A DNA stretch of 64,000 nt from Chloroflexota bacterium (GCA_027624075.1 JAQBUH010000004.1:1-64000); one strand, 5' to 3'; shown: positions 17,015 to 26,249, counted from the stretch's first letter. The notes: a model not told the origin generated them from the sequence alone. Numbers and translations are program-made.

Positions 17015-18166
17015 CTAGCGCGTCACAACGTCACGAATTGCTTTGCCAACGATCTCAGGCTGTCCCGCATCCAGCCCGAACACATGCAGCGTAATGCGGT
17101 CTGCTCCGTCCGGGACGCGGGTCCATATCGATGGCTCGTACTCCCGCAGCGCGTCGACGACTTGCTGGTTCGTCATGCCGGTGACCGCCGGGTCAACTGT
17201 CACGAAGACACCGAACGGCTGGTGACCGATGATGTTCTGGTTCATCTCGACCTTTACGCCCGGAACGCCCTTGAGCGGCGCGGCAAGCTCATTCGACATC
17301 TGCTCAGCCAGCGCCAGCCTGTCCTCATGGTTGATTCTGAACCAGCGCTTGACCGCGGCGACAACGCCCACTATCTCCTGCCGGTCCATCTTCTGCGGAC
17401 GCCCGATGCCGCGGATCCGACGCGTCTCGTAGCCTGTGAAGGATTGCAGGCTGATCAGATGGATCATCTCTTCGGTGCCGAGCGCCATTCCGGTCGAGTG
17501 AGGCGCGCCCATGTACTTGGCGGCAATGCACTGGAAGTCTGCGCCCATCTTCACGTACTTGCCGAAGTTCTCAAGGGGGTAGATCTGGCCTGCGGCGTCG
17601 ACGGTGGCGTAGACGCCTTTCTCGTGGGCGATCCGGATGATCGTCTCTACAGGGAGGATTTTCGGGTCCACCGGGTCCTGCTCGTGCGCGTAGAAGTGCA
17701 CGGCGACCGTGTTGTCGCCTATCGCGTCGATCAGGTCCTGCTCGGTCGTGCCTTCATCGGTTCCGAACTCGACCAGCTTCGCGCCTGCAAGCTGAAGGCA
17801 ACGGTCGTACCAGTAGCGCTGCCGCTTCTGGATGAGGATCTCGTTCCTCATACCGGTTGTGTCAGGCAACTGCTCGATCTTGTTGTCATCGTCACCCGCC
17901 ATCATGGCGGCGGTGACGAGTGTGAGGGCGGATCCGGCGCCGGAAGTGAAGTACGCGGCAGGCACGCCGATAGCATCTGCAACCACCTTGCCCGCCGCCT
18001 TCTGAAGCTCAATCAGCGGAATGTACGCGCTGTCCGCGGCGTCCATGGCCGCCTTGACCTCAGGGACCGGCGTTGAGCCGCCAAGAAGAGTCACGCTGCC
18101 TGTTGCGTTGAGGACGGGTCGCGCTCCGAGCTCTCTGTAGATCGCACCCCACTCTGAGGTAACCAT
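17015..18166 (-). CDS. SelA-like PLP-dependent enzyme (DgaE-like lyase/aldolase group)
   Basis: The 383-residue protein belongs to the fold-type I PLP family related to L-seryl-tRNA(Sec) selenium transferase. It shows PVLNATGSVTLLGGS, YFTSGAGSALTLVTAAMM (phosphate site), ATVDAAGQIYPLENF (Asp that pairs with the PLP ring), and CIAAKYMGAPHSTG with the likely PLP Lys. It is much shorter than true SelA and lacks its N-terminal tRNA-binding extension. It is more likely one of the SelA-like lyases acting on amino sugar acids or similar compounds. It lies 38 bp upstream of the candidate selenoprotein on the same strand, a curious neighbour but not proof of a Sec pathway. Confidence 0.82.
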   Translation of the reverse strand: MVTSEWGAIYRELGARPVLNATGSVTLLGGSTPVPEVKAAMDAADSAYIPLIELQKAAGKVVADAIGVPAAYFTSGAGSALTLVTAAMMAGDDDNKIEQLPDTTGMRNEILIQKRQRYWYDRCLQLAGAKLVEFGTDEGTTEQDLIDAIGDNTVAVHFYAHEQDPVDPKILPVETIIRIAHEKGVYATVDAAGQIYPLENFGKYVKMGADFQCIAAKYMGAPHSTGMALGTEEMIHLISLQSFTGYETRRIRGIGRPQKMDRQEIVGVVAAVKRWFRINHEDRLALAEQMSNELAAPLKGVPGVKVEMNQNIIGHQPFGVFVTVDPAVTGMTNQQVVDALREYEPSIWTRVPDGADRITLHVFGLDAGQPEIVGKAIRDVVTR

Positions 18167-18423
18167 GCGTGTCTCCTTCTGGGTGGCTGGATGTCTCAGG
18201 CCGTAAAGTACTGCCGTGCCGATTTTCTGCTTGAACGTCGCAGGTGAGTTGCCTGAGGATCAAACTACTTGAGTAAACTCCAGCGCACGTTCGGCGCAAA
18301 TAGTAACCGGGATATACTGGGCGCGTACAGACCGATCTCACGGTCAGGTGGTTTCCAATGGCAGTCACGCGGCTGTGCATTGGCTTGCCTTTACCGGGTT
18401 TTTAAGCAGCTTACGGAGAGCAG

Positions 18424-19062
18424 ATGGCAGAGCAGCAGACGGTCCGGCGCGCCGAGCCGGTGAAGATTGAGCACACCGCCCGCAGCGTCGACGCCCTGGA
18501 GTGGTCGGCTGTGACATCCGCCACAGGCAGGCCGACGATCGTGCTCGCGGTCGAAGGCGATATCGCAGACGTGGCGGGTCCACTGGCGGAAAAGCTGATG
18601 GACAGGAACCGCGTCATCGGGGTTGTGCTGAAATCGAAATGGGACCCGGTGACGATCGCATGGTGGGCAGCCGACCCCGTTGTGGTTGTGGCGCAGGGTG
18701 CTGCGTGTCGCGTCGCCTGCGAGACGGCGCGTCTCGCGCCGGGCGCGCTCAGGGCGCTGGTGCTGGCTGACTGCATTCCCCGCAAGGCAGCCGGCGGACA
18801 GTATGGTCTGGCGGTGCCTGTGCTCGTGTTCCAGGGCCGTGAAAGTTCTGCTGGGACGCATGCGCAGGCTGTGCGGCTGAGTGACGATATTGTGGGAAGC
18901 CACCTGATTGAGCTGGACGACTGCGCAGAATTGCCGACGAAGAACTGCGCGACGACGCTTGCCGAGTCACTGACCTGGTTCCTGGATGAACTGGGCAAGC
19001 CGTTCATGGAGTTTGACAAGTTCGCCGGCTCGGGCAAGAAGCCCGTTGACCCGAAGGCGTAA
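18424..19062 (+). CDS. Alpha/beta-hydrolase-like protein lacking the catalytic Ser
   Basis: The 212-residue protein keeps an alpha/beta-hydrolase outline: a TIVLAVEGD strand, ADPVVVVAQGAACRVACETA at the nucleophile elbow position, ALRALVLADC after it, and VPVLVFQGRES plus HLIELDDCAELP near the end. In the elbow, the expected G-x-S-x-G is replaced by AQGAAC, so the Ser is missing. The acid and His positions are also not clear. It may be a binding or scaffold protein rather than an esterase. A GGAGAG sequence precedes ATG 18424. The gap from the SelA-like gene is divergent. Confidence 0.55.
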   Translation: MAEQQTVRRAEPVKIEHTARSVDALEWSAVTSATGRPTIVLAVEGDIADVAGPLAEKLMDRNRVIGVVLKSKWDPVTIAWWAADPVVVVAQGAACRVACETARLAPGALRALVLADCIPRKAAGGQYGLAVPVLVFQGRESSAGTHAQAVRLSDDIVGSHLIELDDCAELPTKNCATTLAESLTWFLDELGKPFMEFDKFAGSGKKPVDPKA

Positions 19063-19075
19063 GCGGTCGTCCCGG

Positions 19076-19639
19076 TCATGTAAGCGGCCGAGCGTATATC
19101 CAAATCTGTGGCTCGACATAAGAAATTTTGTGCAGCAACCCTGGTGGAACATCAGGAATTTCGAATTCAAAGCTTACGAGGTTCCTACTCGGAACGGCCC
19201 AAACGCCTATTTCGACAACGCTGGTATCCTGCGGCATCAGTTCCGTATCAATCACAAAACATTCCTTTGGATTTCGATCGAACCTTTGGTAGTCATCATT
19301 GACTGAACCAATTGCATAAATCGCTGTGCATATGCCTGAAGCGCGGCCTAAATCGCCCAACTGTGCACGCACGATACCGCCTTTGAAGGGTATCCCAGCT
19401 TCTCCATCCTGCTACATTACCGGAATGCTCTTCCGCACTTCGTCTCTTTTGCCTTCGAACTTAAAATGCGATTCACCACTTTCATGTAGAGAATAATGCA
19501 TACCTAAATGAGGCGGGATGCAATAGACGTTGAACCCTTCACGTTTGACTTTCAACAAGTAATACCGATGGATACCGTCCTTTAGCACTACGAAGGCCTC
19601 TATTTTATTTGGAGCACGCACACGCTTGCCTTTTATCAA
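19076..19639 (-). pseudogene. Unknown AT-rich gene interrupted by one in-frame TAG
   Basis: From ATG 19639 the frame runs 75 codons, meets TAG at 19414-19412, then stays open in the same frame to 19076, giving 188 codons in total. The sequence across the stop reads RKSIPVM-stop-QDGEAGIPFKGG and stays protein-like afterwards (IYAIGSVNDDYQRF, CFVIDTELMPQD). Base composition is much richer in A/T than in the neighbours, which suggests transfer from elsewhere. A single CAG-to-TAG change would explain the stop. No family is recognised; a conserved-looking CIPPHLGMHYSLHESGESH lies near residues 40-58. Confidence 0.55.
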
Positions 19640-19708
19640 TTTTTTACTGTATCTATCAGTTGGTTACGGAATATTTTGAATTGATGGAGCGTTGCCCTCA
19701 CCATCGCT

Positions 19709-20587
19709 TCACCCCTTCATGAGCGGCAGGCCGTCTGTTTCGACATTGTGTACTTCAAGGTGGCCGACGCCCTGCTCTGTCACGTAGAGCTTGCCTGATC
19801 CGGCTGGACCGAACGCCACGTTCGTTGGCGCCGGCCCTTCAAGGGCTATTCGCCGCACGACGCCACCGTCTGGACCGAGCACCGTGACGTCCTGCTGGCC
19901 TACCACCGCGACGTACAGGTTGCCGTCTGTGCCGAACGCCATTCCGTCCGGCCCGCGGAATCCCATCGGGCCGCGTGACTCATCAACTACTGAGGCAAAC
20001 ACCTCTTTTTCGCCGCTGATCCGGCCGTCGGCCCAGCGGTGCCTGTAGATCAGCCCTGACTGAGTGGCGGCAACGTATAGCGAATTGTCTGCGCCAAACG
20101 CGATGCCGTTCGTAAACTCATATCCTGTGCCGATGATCTCGCCATCACCCGTCGCAGGGTCGATGCGGTAGAGACGGCCTTCTGTCGGAGTCACCTGCCG
20201 CTCGGCAGGCGGCGCCTTCTGCCAGTCGCCAATACGCACCCCGCTGTCTGTCATGTAGAGCATGCCATCTGGCCCGAAGCGCAGGTCGTTCGGAAAGAAA
20301 AAGTCTTTGCCGGCGCAAGAAGTTGCGACGACTCTGACCGCACCATCTAACGTGACGTTCAGCAGTGACGGTGGATTGACCGACTCAGCGACCCAGAGCG
20401 TGCCGTCTGCGCCGAGCGTCATGCCGTTTGGGCGGCCAGTCTTTGCGACCACTCGACGCTCGGTCCCGTCCGCACTGAGCCACAGGATCCAGCCTCGGGA
20501 GAGGTGCATCTCCACCAGGCACAGGCTGCCGTCCGGCAGCAGAACAGGGCCTTCAGGATTCATCAGGCCGTCAACGAATATGGTCAT
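19709..20587 (-). CDS. SMP-30/gluconolactonase-like beta-propeller (copy 1)
   Basis: The 292-residue protein is a six-bladed SMP-30/gluconolactonase/LRE-like propeller. Expected metal ligands are seen: Glu in NPEGPVLLP near the start, Asn in EFTNGIAF, and Asp in RGPDGMAF. Repeated blade motifs (LYMTDSG, LYVAATQ, LYVAVVG) are present. Such enzymes hydrolyse sugar lactones to aldonic acids. It lies divergently beside an enolase-superfamily gene that could dehydrate such acids. The exact substrate is unknown. Confidence 0.87.
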   Translation of the reverse strand: MTIFVDGLMNPEGPVLLPDGSLCLVEMHLSRGWILWLSADGTERRVVAKTGRPNGMTLGADGTLWVAESVNPPSLLNVTLDGAVRVVATSCAGKDFFFPNDLRFGPDGMLYMTDSGVRIGDWQKAPPAERQVTPTEGRLYRIDPATGDGEIIGTGYEFTNGIAFGADNSLYVAATQSGLIYRHRWADGRISGEKEVFASVVDESRGPMGFRGPDGMAFGTDGNLYVAVVGQQDVTVLGPDGGVVRRIALEGPAPTNVAFGPAGSGKLYVTEQGVGHLEVHNVETDGLPLMKG

Positions 20588-20822
20588 CTGGAATATCCTG
20601 AGCTCAGGTGAGTCGATCGACGCATCTTACCGGCCAACGGCACTTCAGCGTATCCAGGATGTCTCCGCGCACCTGCAATTCCAGGGCAACCCACTACCGT
20701 CCGGCACGGTGGTACGCTGCGCCCGAACGCTCGGCCCCCGTCGGACAAAACGGGGGCCGGAGCCGTCGGCCAACCGTTTTAGCTTCCATCGAGCCAGCTG
20801 CCTGATTCCGGAGGACAGTTTC

Positions 20823-22013
20823 TTGAAGATCAAAGAGATACGCGCATTCGCCATCGACGTGACGCCGCCGCAGAAGACGCAGCCCCGTGTGCCGCAGCTT
20901 TCGGGTGACACCAGCTTCGTCAGCCCAATGCGGCGCTACCCGGAGTTCGCAAAGTCGCAGACCGCGCCGGGCAGCGGCAACTGGACGCGGACAGCGTGCG
21001 TGATCACAGCCGAGGACGGCACATGGGGATTCGGACTCTCGCTGTTCAGCGGCCCGGTCGTTTCGATAATCAACGACCACCTGGCGCCGATGATCGAGGG
21101 CCAGGACTGTATGGCGACCGAGAAGGTGTGGGACATCATGCAGCGGTCGACAGCCGCTTTCGGCACCGCGGGACTGGTGAGCTATGCGATCAGCGCAGTC
21201 GACAACGCGCTCTGGGACCTCAAGGGAAAGGTGCTTGGCCGGCCCGTGTACGAGCTGATGGGCGGGCCGCAGAAGGAAAAGATCTTCTGCTACGCCAGTT
21301 GCACCGACATGTCATACGGAGTCGAAAACAGCATCGAGTGGTTCCTGGAGCTTGGCTTCAAGGCTGTGAAGCTGTTCCTTCCGCACGGGCCTGAAGAGAA
21401 CCTCGAAGGGTTGAGGCGCAACGAGGAGATGGTGGCGAAGACGCGAGAGCAGGTTGGCGACTCGGTGGAGATAGCGGTCGACTCCTGGCTCTCGATGAAC
21501 GTTGAGTACGCGGTCAGGCTGTCAGAAGCGTTGAGGCCGTACCGCATCAAGTGGCTCGAAGACTCGTTCACGCCTGAGGACCTCGGCAGCTACGCACAGT
21601 TGAGACGCCGGGCGCCACACCAGACGATCGCAACCGGCGAGCACTGGTACTCGCTACAGCCGTTCGCGTTTGCGTGCGCAAACGGGCTGGTGGACATCCT
21701 GCAACCGGACCCGCAGTGGGTTGGCGGCGTTACGGCCGTGATGAAGATCTGCCACATGGCGCAGGCACACGGCGTTTCGGTGATCTCGCACGCAGGGATG
21801 AACTACCCGTACGGGCAGCACGTCTCGTTCGCAATGCCGGCGATCATGTGGGGCGAGCGGTCCGAGGGCGTGTCGCCGCCCGGAGTTCCCCTGGCAGAGC
21901 GTGTAGTCCTGCCGGGAACGCCGGTGATAGAGAACGGCTACCTGACGCCGAGCGACGCGCCGGGCTTCGGCTTCGAGTTCACCAAGGAGTGGCTTGAGGA
22001 GCGGGCGAGGTAA
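20823..22013 (+). CDS. Enolase-superfamily dehydratase, L-rhamnonate dehydratase-like (copy 2)
   Basis: The 396-residue protein starts at TTG 20823, with GGAGGA ten bases upstream. The barrel metal ligands are Asp220 (IAVDSW), Glu246 (WLEDSF) and Glu273 (ATGEHW), with Lys183 on the second strand. The Asp296 (QPDP) and His323 (ISHAGM) dyad and the NYPYGQHVSFAMP segment are typical of rhamnonate-dehydratase-type members. The substrate is probably an aldonic acid. The gene is divergent from a gluconolactonase-like gene 235 bp away, suggesting a shared lactone-acid pathway. Confidence 0.9.
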   Translation: MKIKEIRAFAIDVTPPQKTQPRVPQLSGDTSFVSPMRRYPEFAKSQTAPGSGNWTRTACVITAEDGTWGFGLSLFSGPVVSIINDHLAPMIEGQDCMATEKVWDIMQRSTAAFGTAGLVSYAISAVDNALWDLKGKVLGRPVYELMGGPQKEKIFCYASCTDMSYGVENSIEWFLELGFKAVKLFLPHGPEENLEGLRRNEEMVAKTREQVGDSVEIAVDSWLSMNVEYAVRLSEALRPYRIKWLEDSFTPEDLGSYAQLRRRAPHQTIATGEHWYSLQPFAFACANGLVDILQPDPQWVGGVTAVMKICHMAQAHGVSVISHAGMNYPYGQHVSFAMPAIMWGERSEGVSPPGVPLAERVVLPGTPVIENGYLTPSDAPGFGFEFTKEWLEERAR

Positions 22014-22044
22014 GCGAAAGTGGCGACAGGCCGCGGCGGGCACG

Positions 22045-23295
22045 CTACTCGAACGTTGCACGCATGTTCATCGTCACGGCGAAGTCTGACAGGTTGAAGC
22101 CGTCGAAGTCCCGTTCCTCCTCAGGGATCAGGTCCTCGAAGCCCTCGGGCAGAGCCAGCACGACGCTCCAGTCAGCCGCAGTCACCCATCCTGTCGACGC
22201 GTCTATCGTCAGCGTCACGGTGTATGGCTCGAACAGGATGCCGGTCAGTGCGGTGGCCATGCTTCGCTCGTCCGACGCTATATTAGCGATGCCTTCCAGC
22301 ATCTCGCTCGCGTCCTCGCCGAGGATAGCCCCAATCTCAATAATGAACTGTTCTGCCAGCGCAAAAACATCGACTTCCCCGGGAGAGACCTCAACCGTCA
22401 TCGTGGCGATGCCACCGGAGATGTCAGCCAGTTCGTAGGTTGCGTGGCCCTCGGTCTCAATCCCAAACGCGGCCGGCACATTTCCGGCGATTGCGACAGG
22501 CTGGCCCAGCGTGTATTCGCCCGAGCGCATAAGGAACATGTTCGCAGTGGCCGCATTGAGTGCGGCGGCGGAGAACACCCGCGCAACTTCGGTGTCTGGC
22601 AGAGCCTCCAGCAGACTGTTCATCTTTGCCCGGTCATCTGGATCAAGCGGCGACTCTCCGGAAAACGCTGCGAGCGCCAGGAACGAGTCGATGAACCCTT
22701 GCACGGTTGTCGCAAGCTCTTCCATGTTGGTGACGCCGGTGTGCGCGCCGGCGCTATCAAGACCGAACTCAACGCCGAGGTCAAGCTGTTCGATGAAGCC
22801 CATTGCCGACTCGAACTGGTCAAGATCGGATCCGCCAAACTCTTGCTGGTCCATTAGCCCGGAGTTCATCAGATCGAGCATTTCCTGGAAATTGATGTCG
22901 AACTGGGCTTTAGCGCCAGTTGAGTCTGCGGATATGAAGCTGACTGTGCCTGCGACGGCCGTCTGCCGATCGGGCAGGCCTGTTGTCGCGCCGCCAGGTA
23001 ACTGCTGCCCGAGTGACTGCAGATTGTCGAAATGCTGCTGAAGTGCGGGGCTGTACTCGGCAGAACTTTCGATAGTAACGGTCCGGGAGTCGCCGGCCTG
23101 CCACTGCGGGGTCCAGGTTAGCGCGTCGCCATCGACCTGAAACGGAGCTGCCGCCGCGCCATCGCCGGCACGGTCCGTGCCACAGGCGACTACGGCGATC
23201 AGTGCGATAGACAGGAGGGGCAGGAGGAGGCGAGCGCTCCGAAAGCGCCTGATGTACGGGAACGCACGGGTGTTTGGGCTGAGTTCAATGGCCAT
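22045..23295 (-). CDS. Secreted lipoprotein of unknown function
   Basis: From ATG 23295, a 416-residue protein begins with a basic stretch and the hydrophobic signal LLLPLLSIALIAVVACG, ending in a lipobox with Cys (LIAVVAC). The mature part is acidic and rich in beta-type segments, Asp and Glu, with no repeats or catalytic motifs I can name. It is probably anchored to the outer face of the membrane. An in-frame start at 23604 would add a long basic extension that overlaps repeat DNA, so 23295 is preferred. It ends 31 bp after the enolase gene, convergent. Confidence 0.75.
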   Translation of the reverse strand: MAIELSPNTRAFPYIRRFRSARLLLPLLSIALIAVVACGTDRAGDGAAAAPFQVDGDALTWTPQWQAGDSRTVTIESSAEYSPALQQHFDNLQSLGQQLPGGATTGLPDRQTAVAGTVSFISADSTGAKAQFDINFQEMLDLMNSGLMDQQEFGGSDLDQFESAMGFIEQLDLGVEFGLDSAGAHTGVTNMEELATTVQGFIDSFLALAAFSGESPLDPDDRAKMNSLLEALPDTEVARVFSAAALNAATANMFLMRSGEYTLGQPVAIAGNVPAAFGIETEGHATYELADISGGIATMTVEVSPGEVDVFALAEQFIIEIGAILGEDASEMLEGIANIASDERSMATALTGILFEPYTVTLTIDASTGWVTAADWSVVLALPEGFEDLIPEEERDFDGFNLSDFAVTMNMRATFE

Positions 23296-23529
23296 TGGGT
23301 CCGCCTCTGGCGCCAGTATTGGTTTGGACTGCGAAGTCGTTCTTCCGTTCACCCGCACGTGCGTGGCTGCACTACAGGCTTTCCTGTAATACGGCGATAA
23401 CCCCCGTGCAGACCGCATTACGCGTTCAAGATTACGCCCGCCGCAGCCGGGCGGGACGCGATGCGGGTGTGCTCGCCATCCGGAGTCGCGTACAGGGCTT
23501 CCGAAGCGTGAGCGGACAGCCGAGAGACT

Positions 23530-23789
23530 CTGAATCAAGTTGGCTCTGGCGACGTCTTTCTTCCTGCCGGGAGAGGGAGGTAGAAGGTGGATTGTTTCTG
23601 TCATTCTGAGCTTGACTCAGAATCTCTCGGCTGACCGTGGTCGAGCGGTAAGATCCCTGGACCCGCAAGCGAGTGCCATGGTGCCCACCGGGCGCGGGAT
23701 GACGGATCCCGGAAGCCCCTTTCTCTAACTCTCGTCCCTGTTCCCAATTGGCGAGGGACGATGATGTCAACAGAGCCAACTTGATTCAG
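23530..23789. repeat. MITE-like segment with exact 19-bp terminal inverted repeats
   Basis: CTGAATCAAGTTGGCTCTG at 23530-23548 is the exact reverse complement of 23771-23789. The 260-bp segment between them has no gene and contains one internal REP-like palindrome. Such short, non-coding, inverted-repeat-bounded elements can be moved by a transposase elsewhere. No clear target duplication is seen. Confidence 0.55.
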
Positions 23790-23870
23790 CATTTCTGAGG
23801 AAACTGGCCACCGAGAGACTCTGAATCAAGTTCAGAGTGACAAATTCTCCCTCTACGGCCATCTCTCCCT

Positions 23871-23966
23871 GGCCGAGCCACTGGCAGCGCGACTGGCCGG
23901 GCTGCTGGCCGAGCCACTGGCCTAGGTATTGGCCTAGGTATTGGCCTAGGTATTGGCCGAGGGGGT
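23871..23966. repeat. 12-bp tandem repeat (eight units)
   Basis: Eight consecutive 12-base units each begin with GGC. The last three full units (23919-23954) are identical, GGCCTAGGTATT, and each contains the palindrome CCTAGG. The first units are variants such as GGCCGAGCCACT (seen twice). Stops interrupt all frames across it, so it is a non-coding minisatellite. Confidence 0.85.
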
Positions 23967-24009
23967 TGGGAGAAGAGGATTCATGCAGAGGAGACCGGCG
24001 CCGGTCGCG

Positions 24010-25767
24010 CTAATCTTCTTCCAGGGTTGACGTGTCGCCTTCCGGCAGACCCAGCTCCCTCGCCTTCAGCAGGCGACGCATGATCTTGCCTGAGCGCGTC
24101 TTCGGCATGACGTCGATAAAGTCGATCTCTCTCGGGGCGATACCGGCCGACAGCTTGTCGCGTGAGAAGCGGATCAGTTCTCGCCGTAGCTCAGGCGTCG
24201 GCTCGTAGCCTGGTGAAAGCGTCACGAACGCCTTTACCACTTCCATCGCAATGGGGTCAGGCTTTCCGATAACGCCAGCCTCAGCCACGGCCGGGTGCTC
24301 GATCAGTGCGCTCTCCACCTCGAAAGGTCCAACAAGGTGGCCGGCGGTGTTGATCACATCGTCCGCCCTGCCCTGGAACCAGAAATAGCCGTCCTCATCG
24401 ACAGACGCCTGGTCCCCTGTGATGTACCAGCCTTTCTTGAAGCGAGTGTTGTACATCTCGTCCTTATTCCAGTAGGTGTACATCATCGAGGGCCAGCCTG
24501 GCCTGATGGCGAGAATCCCTGGCTGGCCGGGAGGCAGAGGCTCGAAGTTATCGTCCAGCGCCGCCATAGTGATGCCGGGGAACGGCTTGCCCATCGAGCC
24601 GGGCCGGACCGGCATCGACGCATAGTTGGCGCACATGATGGCGCCGGTCTCCGTCTGCCACCAGTTGTCGTGAATGGGCATCTTGTAGTGCTCGTTGCCC
24701 CAGACAACCGCCTCAGGGTTGAGCGGCTCTCCCACGGACCCGATGAAGCGCAGGGATTTGAGAGAGTGCCCTTCGACCGGCTTCGCGCCTGCCCGCATGA
24801 GCAGCCGGATGGCGGTGGGCGCGGTGTACCAGACCGTCACCTTGTACCTGTCGATGATGTCGTACCAGGCCTTAGCCCCGAAACCGCCTTCGTAGATGAT
24901 CTGCGTCACGCCGTTTGTCCACGGCGCCATCATCCCGTATGAGGTCCCGGTCACCCATCCGGGGTCGGCGGTGCAGAAATAGATGTCGTCGAATTTGAGA
25001 TCGAGGGCCCAGTGGCCTGTGAGCCATTGCTGCGCGACGGCCTGGTGCCGGTGAATCACACCCTTCGGCTTGCCTGTTGAGCCGGAGGTGTAGTGCATGA
25101 TCGCGAAGTCGTACTGGCTGGTGTTTTCCACCTTGAAGTCAGCGGCAGACGCGGCGGACATCAGCTCGTTGTAGTCAAGGTCGCCGTCTGCGAGCGGCGT
25201 CTTGCTGCGGCCGTCCTTGTTCACGATGATGATCTTCTCGACACTTGGCAGGTCCTTGAAGATGCCTGCGATCTTCTGGCGCAGTTCAGGAGAGGTGAAA
25301 ACGAAGCGGCCTCCGGCGTCTTCGATACGGTCCCTCACAGGCTCCGGCCCGAACGCGGAGAACAGCGGGACGATCACACCGCCCGCCTTGAGCACGCCCA
25401 TTGCAGCGAAGTACAGCTCAGGCAGGCGGTCCATGAAGATGAAGACGCGATCGCCTCTCTCCATGCCGAGTGTCTTCATCACCTGGCCGAACTTATCTGA
25501 CTGCTCCTTGAACTCGGTGTATGTGTAGCGCTCTTCCTCTCCGCTCTTGCCAAGCCAGATCATCGCCAGCTTGTCTCCGTGCCCGTGTGCGACGTGACGG
25601 TCGACTGCCTCGTAAGCGTTGTTCAGACCGCCGCCGGGGAGCCAGTCCATCTTGCCGAAAGCGTCACGCCACCAGTCGAAGCCGGCCAGCGTCGCATCGA
25701 GGTCGATCAGGTTGGGGTCGACATTCTTGTAGGGGCCGGAGGGCTTGGCGATCTCCTGGTAGTCCAT
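24010..25767 (-). CDS. Acetyl-CoA synthetase-like AMP-forming ligase
   Basis: The 585-residue adenylate-forming enzyme most likely activates acetate or another short acid to its CoA ester. Visible motifs are MHYTSGSTGKPKGVIH (P-loop), WWQTETGAIM (ATP and acyl site), YITGDQASVDEDGYFWFQGR (hinge region) and TRSGKIMRRLL with the catalytic Lys near the C-terminus, a known acetylation site in the family. The preferred start is ATG 25767, giving MDYQEIAKPSGPY. An upstream in-frame ATG at 25866 would add residues outside the family. It lies alone, convergent with the repeat region and divergent from rplI. Confidence 0.9.
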   Translation of the reverse strand: MDYQEIAKPSGPYKNVDPNLIDLDATLAGFDWWRDAFGKMDWLPGGGLNNAYEAVDRHVAHGHGDKLAMIWLGKSGEEERYTYTEFKEQSDKFGQVMKTLGMERGDRVFIFMDRLPELYFAAMGVLKAGGVIVPLFSAFGPEPVRDRIEDAGGRFVFTSPELRQKIAGIFKDLPSVEKIIIVNKDGRSKTPLADGDLDYNELMSAASAADFKVENTSQYDFAIMHYTSGSTGKPKGVIHRHQAVAQQWLTGHWALDLKFDDIYFCTADPGWVTGTSYGMMAPWTNGVTQIIYEGGFGAKAWYDIIDRYKVTVWYTAPTAIRLLMRAGAKPVEGHSLKSLRFIGSVGEPLNPEAVVWGNEHYKMPIHDNWWQTETGAIMCANYASMPVRPGSMGKPFPGITMAALDDNFEPLPPGQPGILAIRPGWPSMMYTYWNKDEMYNTRFKKGWYITGDQASVDEDGYFWFQGRADDVINTAGHLVGPFEVESALIEHPAVAEAGVIGKPDPIAMEVVKAFVTLSPGYEPTPELRRELIRFSRDKLSAGIAPREIDFIDVMPKTRSGKIMRRLLKARELGLPEGDTSTLEED

Positions 25768-26249
25768 TTTCTTATTCCCGTCAGGAAACTTGTTGACGCT
25801 GCGGACCGCGGCGCACGCGGCCGGGTGAAACCAGACCTGCAAAAGCGCCCGGTTACCTGCGCGCATCTGTCTGGCAGGGGCAATATAGCGAACCCTGCGG
25901 CCTGTGCCAAAGTGTTAGGACGCTGAGTCGCGTGAGAAGACTGCGGCTCCGCCTCTCATCCCGAAATCCTGTGCGAGCAGTGCGAGACAGCATTGAGTGT
26001 CGATGCGCGTATGGCTCCCGGTGCGCCGGATGGACTATCATTGACAGGTTGCGCTGTGCGAGGCGGTAATTCAGTTCGCCATTACAGGCGGACCGCGGCA
26101 CGAGTACCGGTCTTAGTCGGCGCAAGAAAAACACATTGGCGGCGGTCTGCGGAGAGTTTCCGCAACCGGGCCGGCATGCCGGCCCGCCCTTAACAGCACT
26201 GGCTCAGAGGGGCGCTTCCTTTACCGTCAGGTGTAAGAGAGGCATACAG
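25768..26249. other. Divergent gap between acs-like gene and rplI, with an 18-bp palindrome
   Basis: No gene is seen in this 482-bp gap. A perfect palindrome at 26168-26185 (GGGCCGGCATGCCGGCCC) lies 64 bp before the rplI start, inside the probable leader. It could be a regulatory site or an RNA stem in control of ribosomal protein L9 expression. Confidence 0.5.

Larger units (their letters stand above)
23296..24009. other. 714-bp gene-free repeat region
   Basis: No gene is supported. The region holds palindromic REP-like units of the type GTCATTCTGAGCTTGACTCAG (about 23610-23640 and 23815-23845), a segment bounded by exact 19-bp inverted repeats (23530-23548 and 23771-23789), and a 12-bp tandem repeat (23871-23966). 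These are annotated separately. Confidence 0.7.

Noticed and set aside
16970-18076. Long plus-strand frame over the SelA-like gene (368 codons)
   Set aside because: It is antisense to a clear enzyme gene and has no recognisable motifs.
17015-18166. Genuine selenocysteine synthase SelA
   Set aside because: At 383 residues it lacks the N-terminal tRNA-binding extension of SelA, and its PLP-site context matches the SelA-like lyase branch better.
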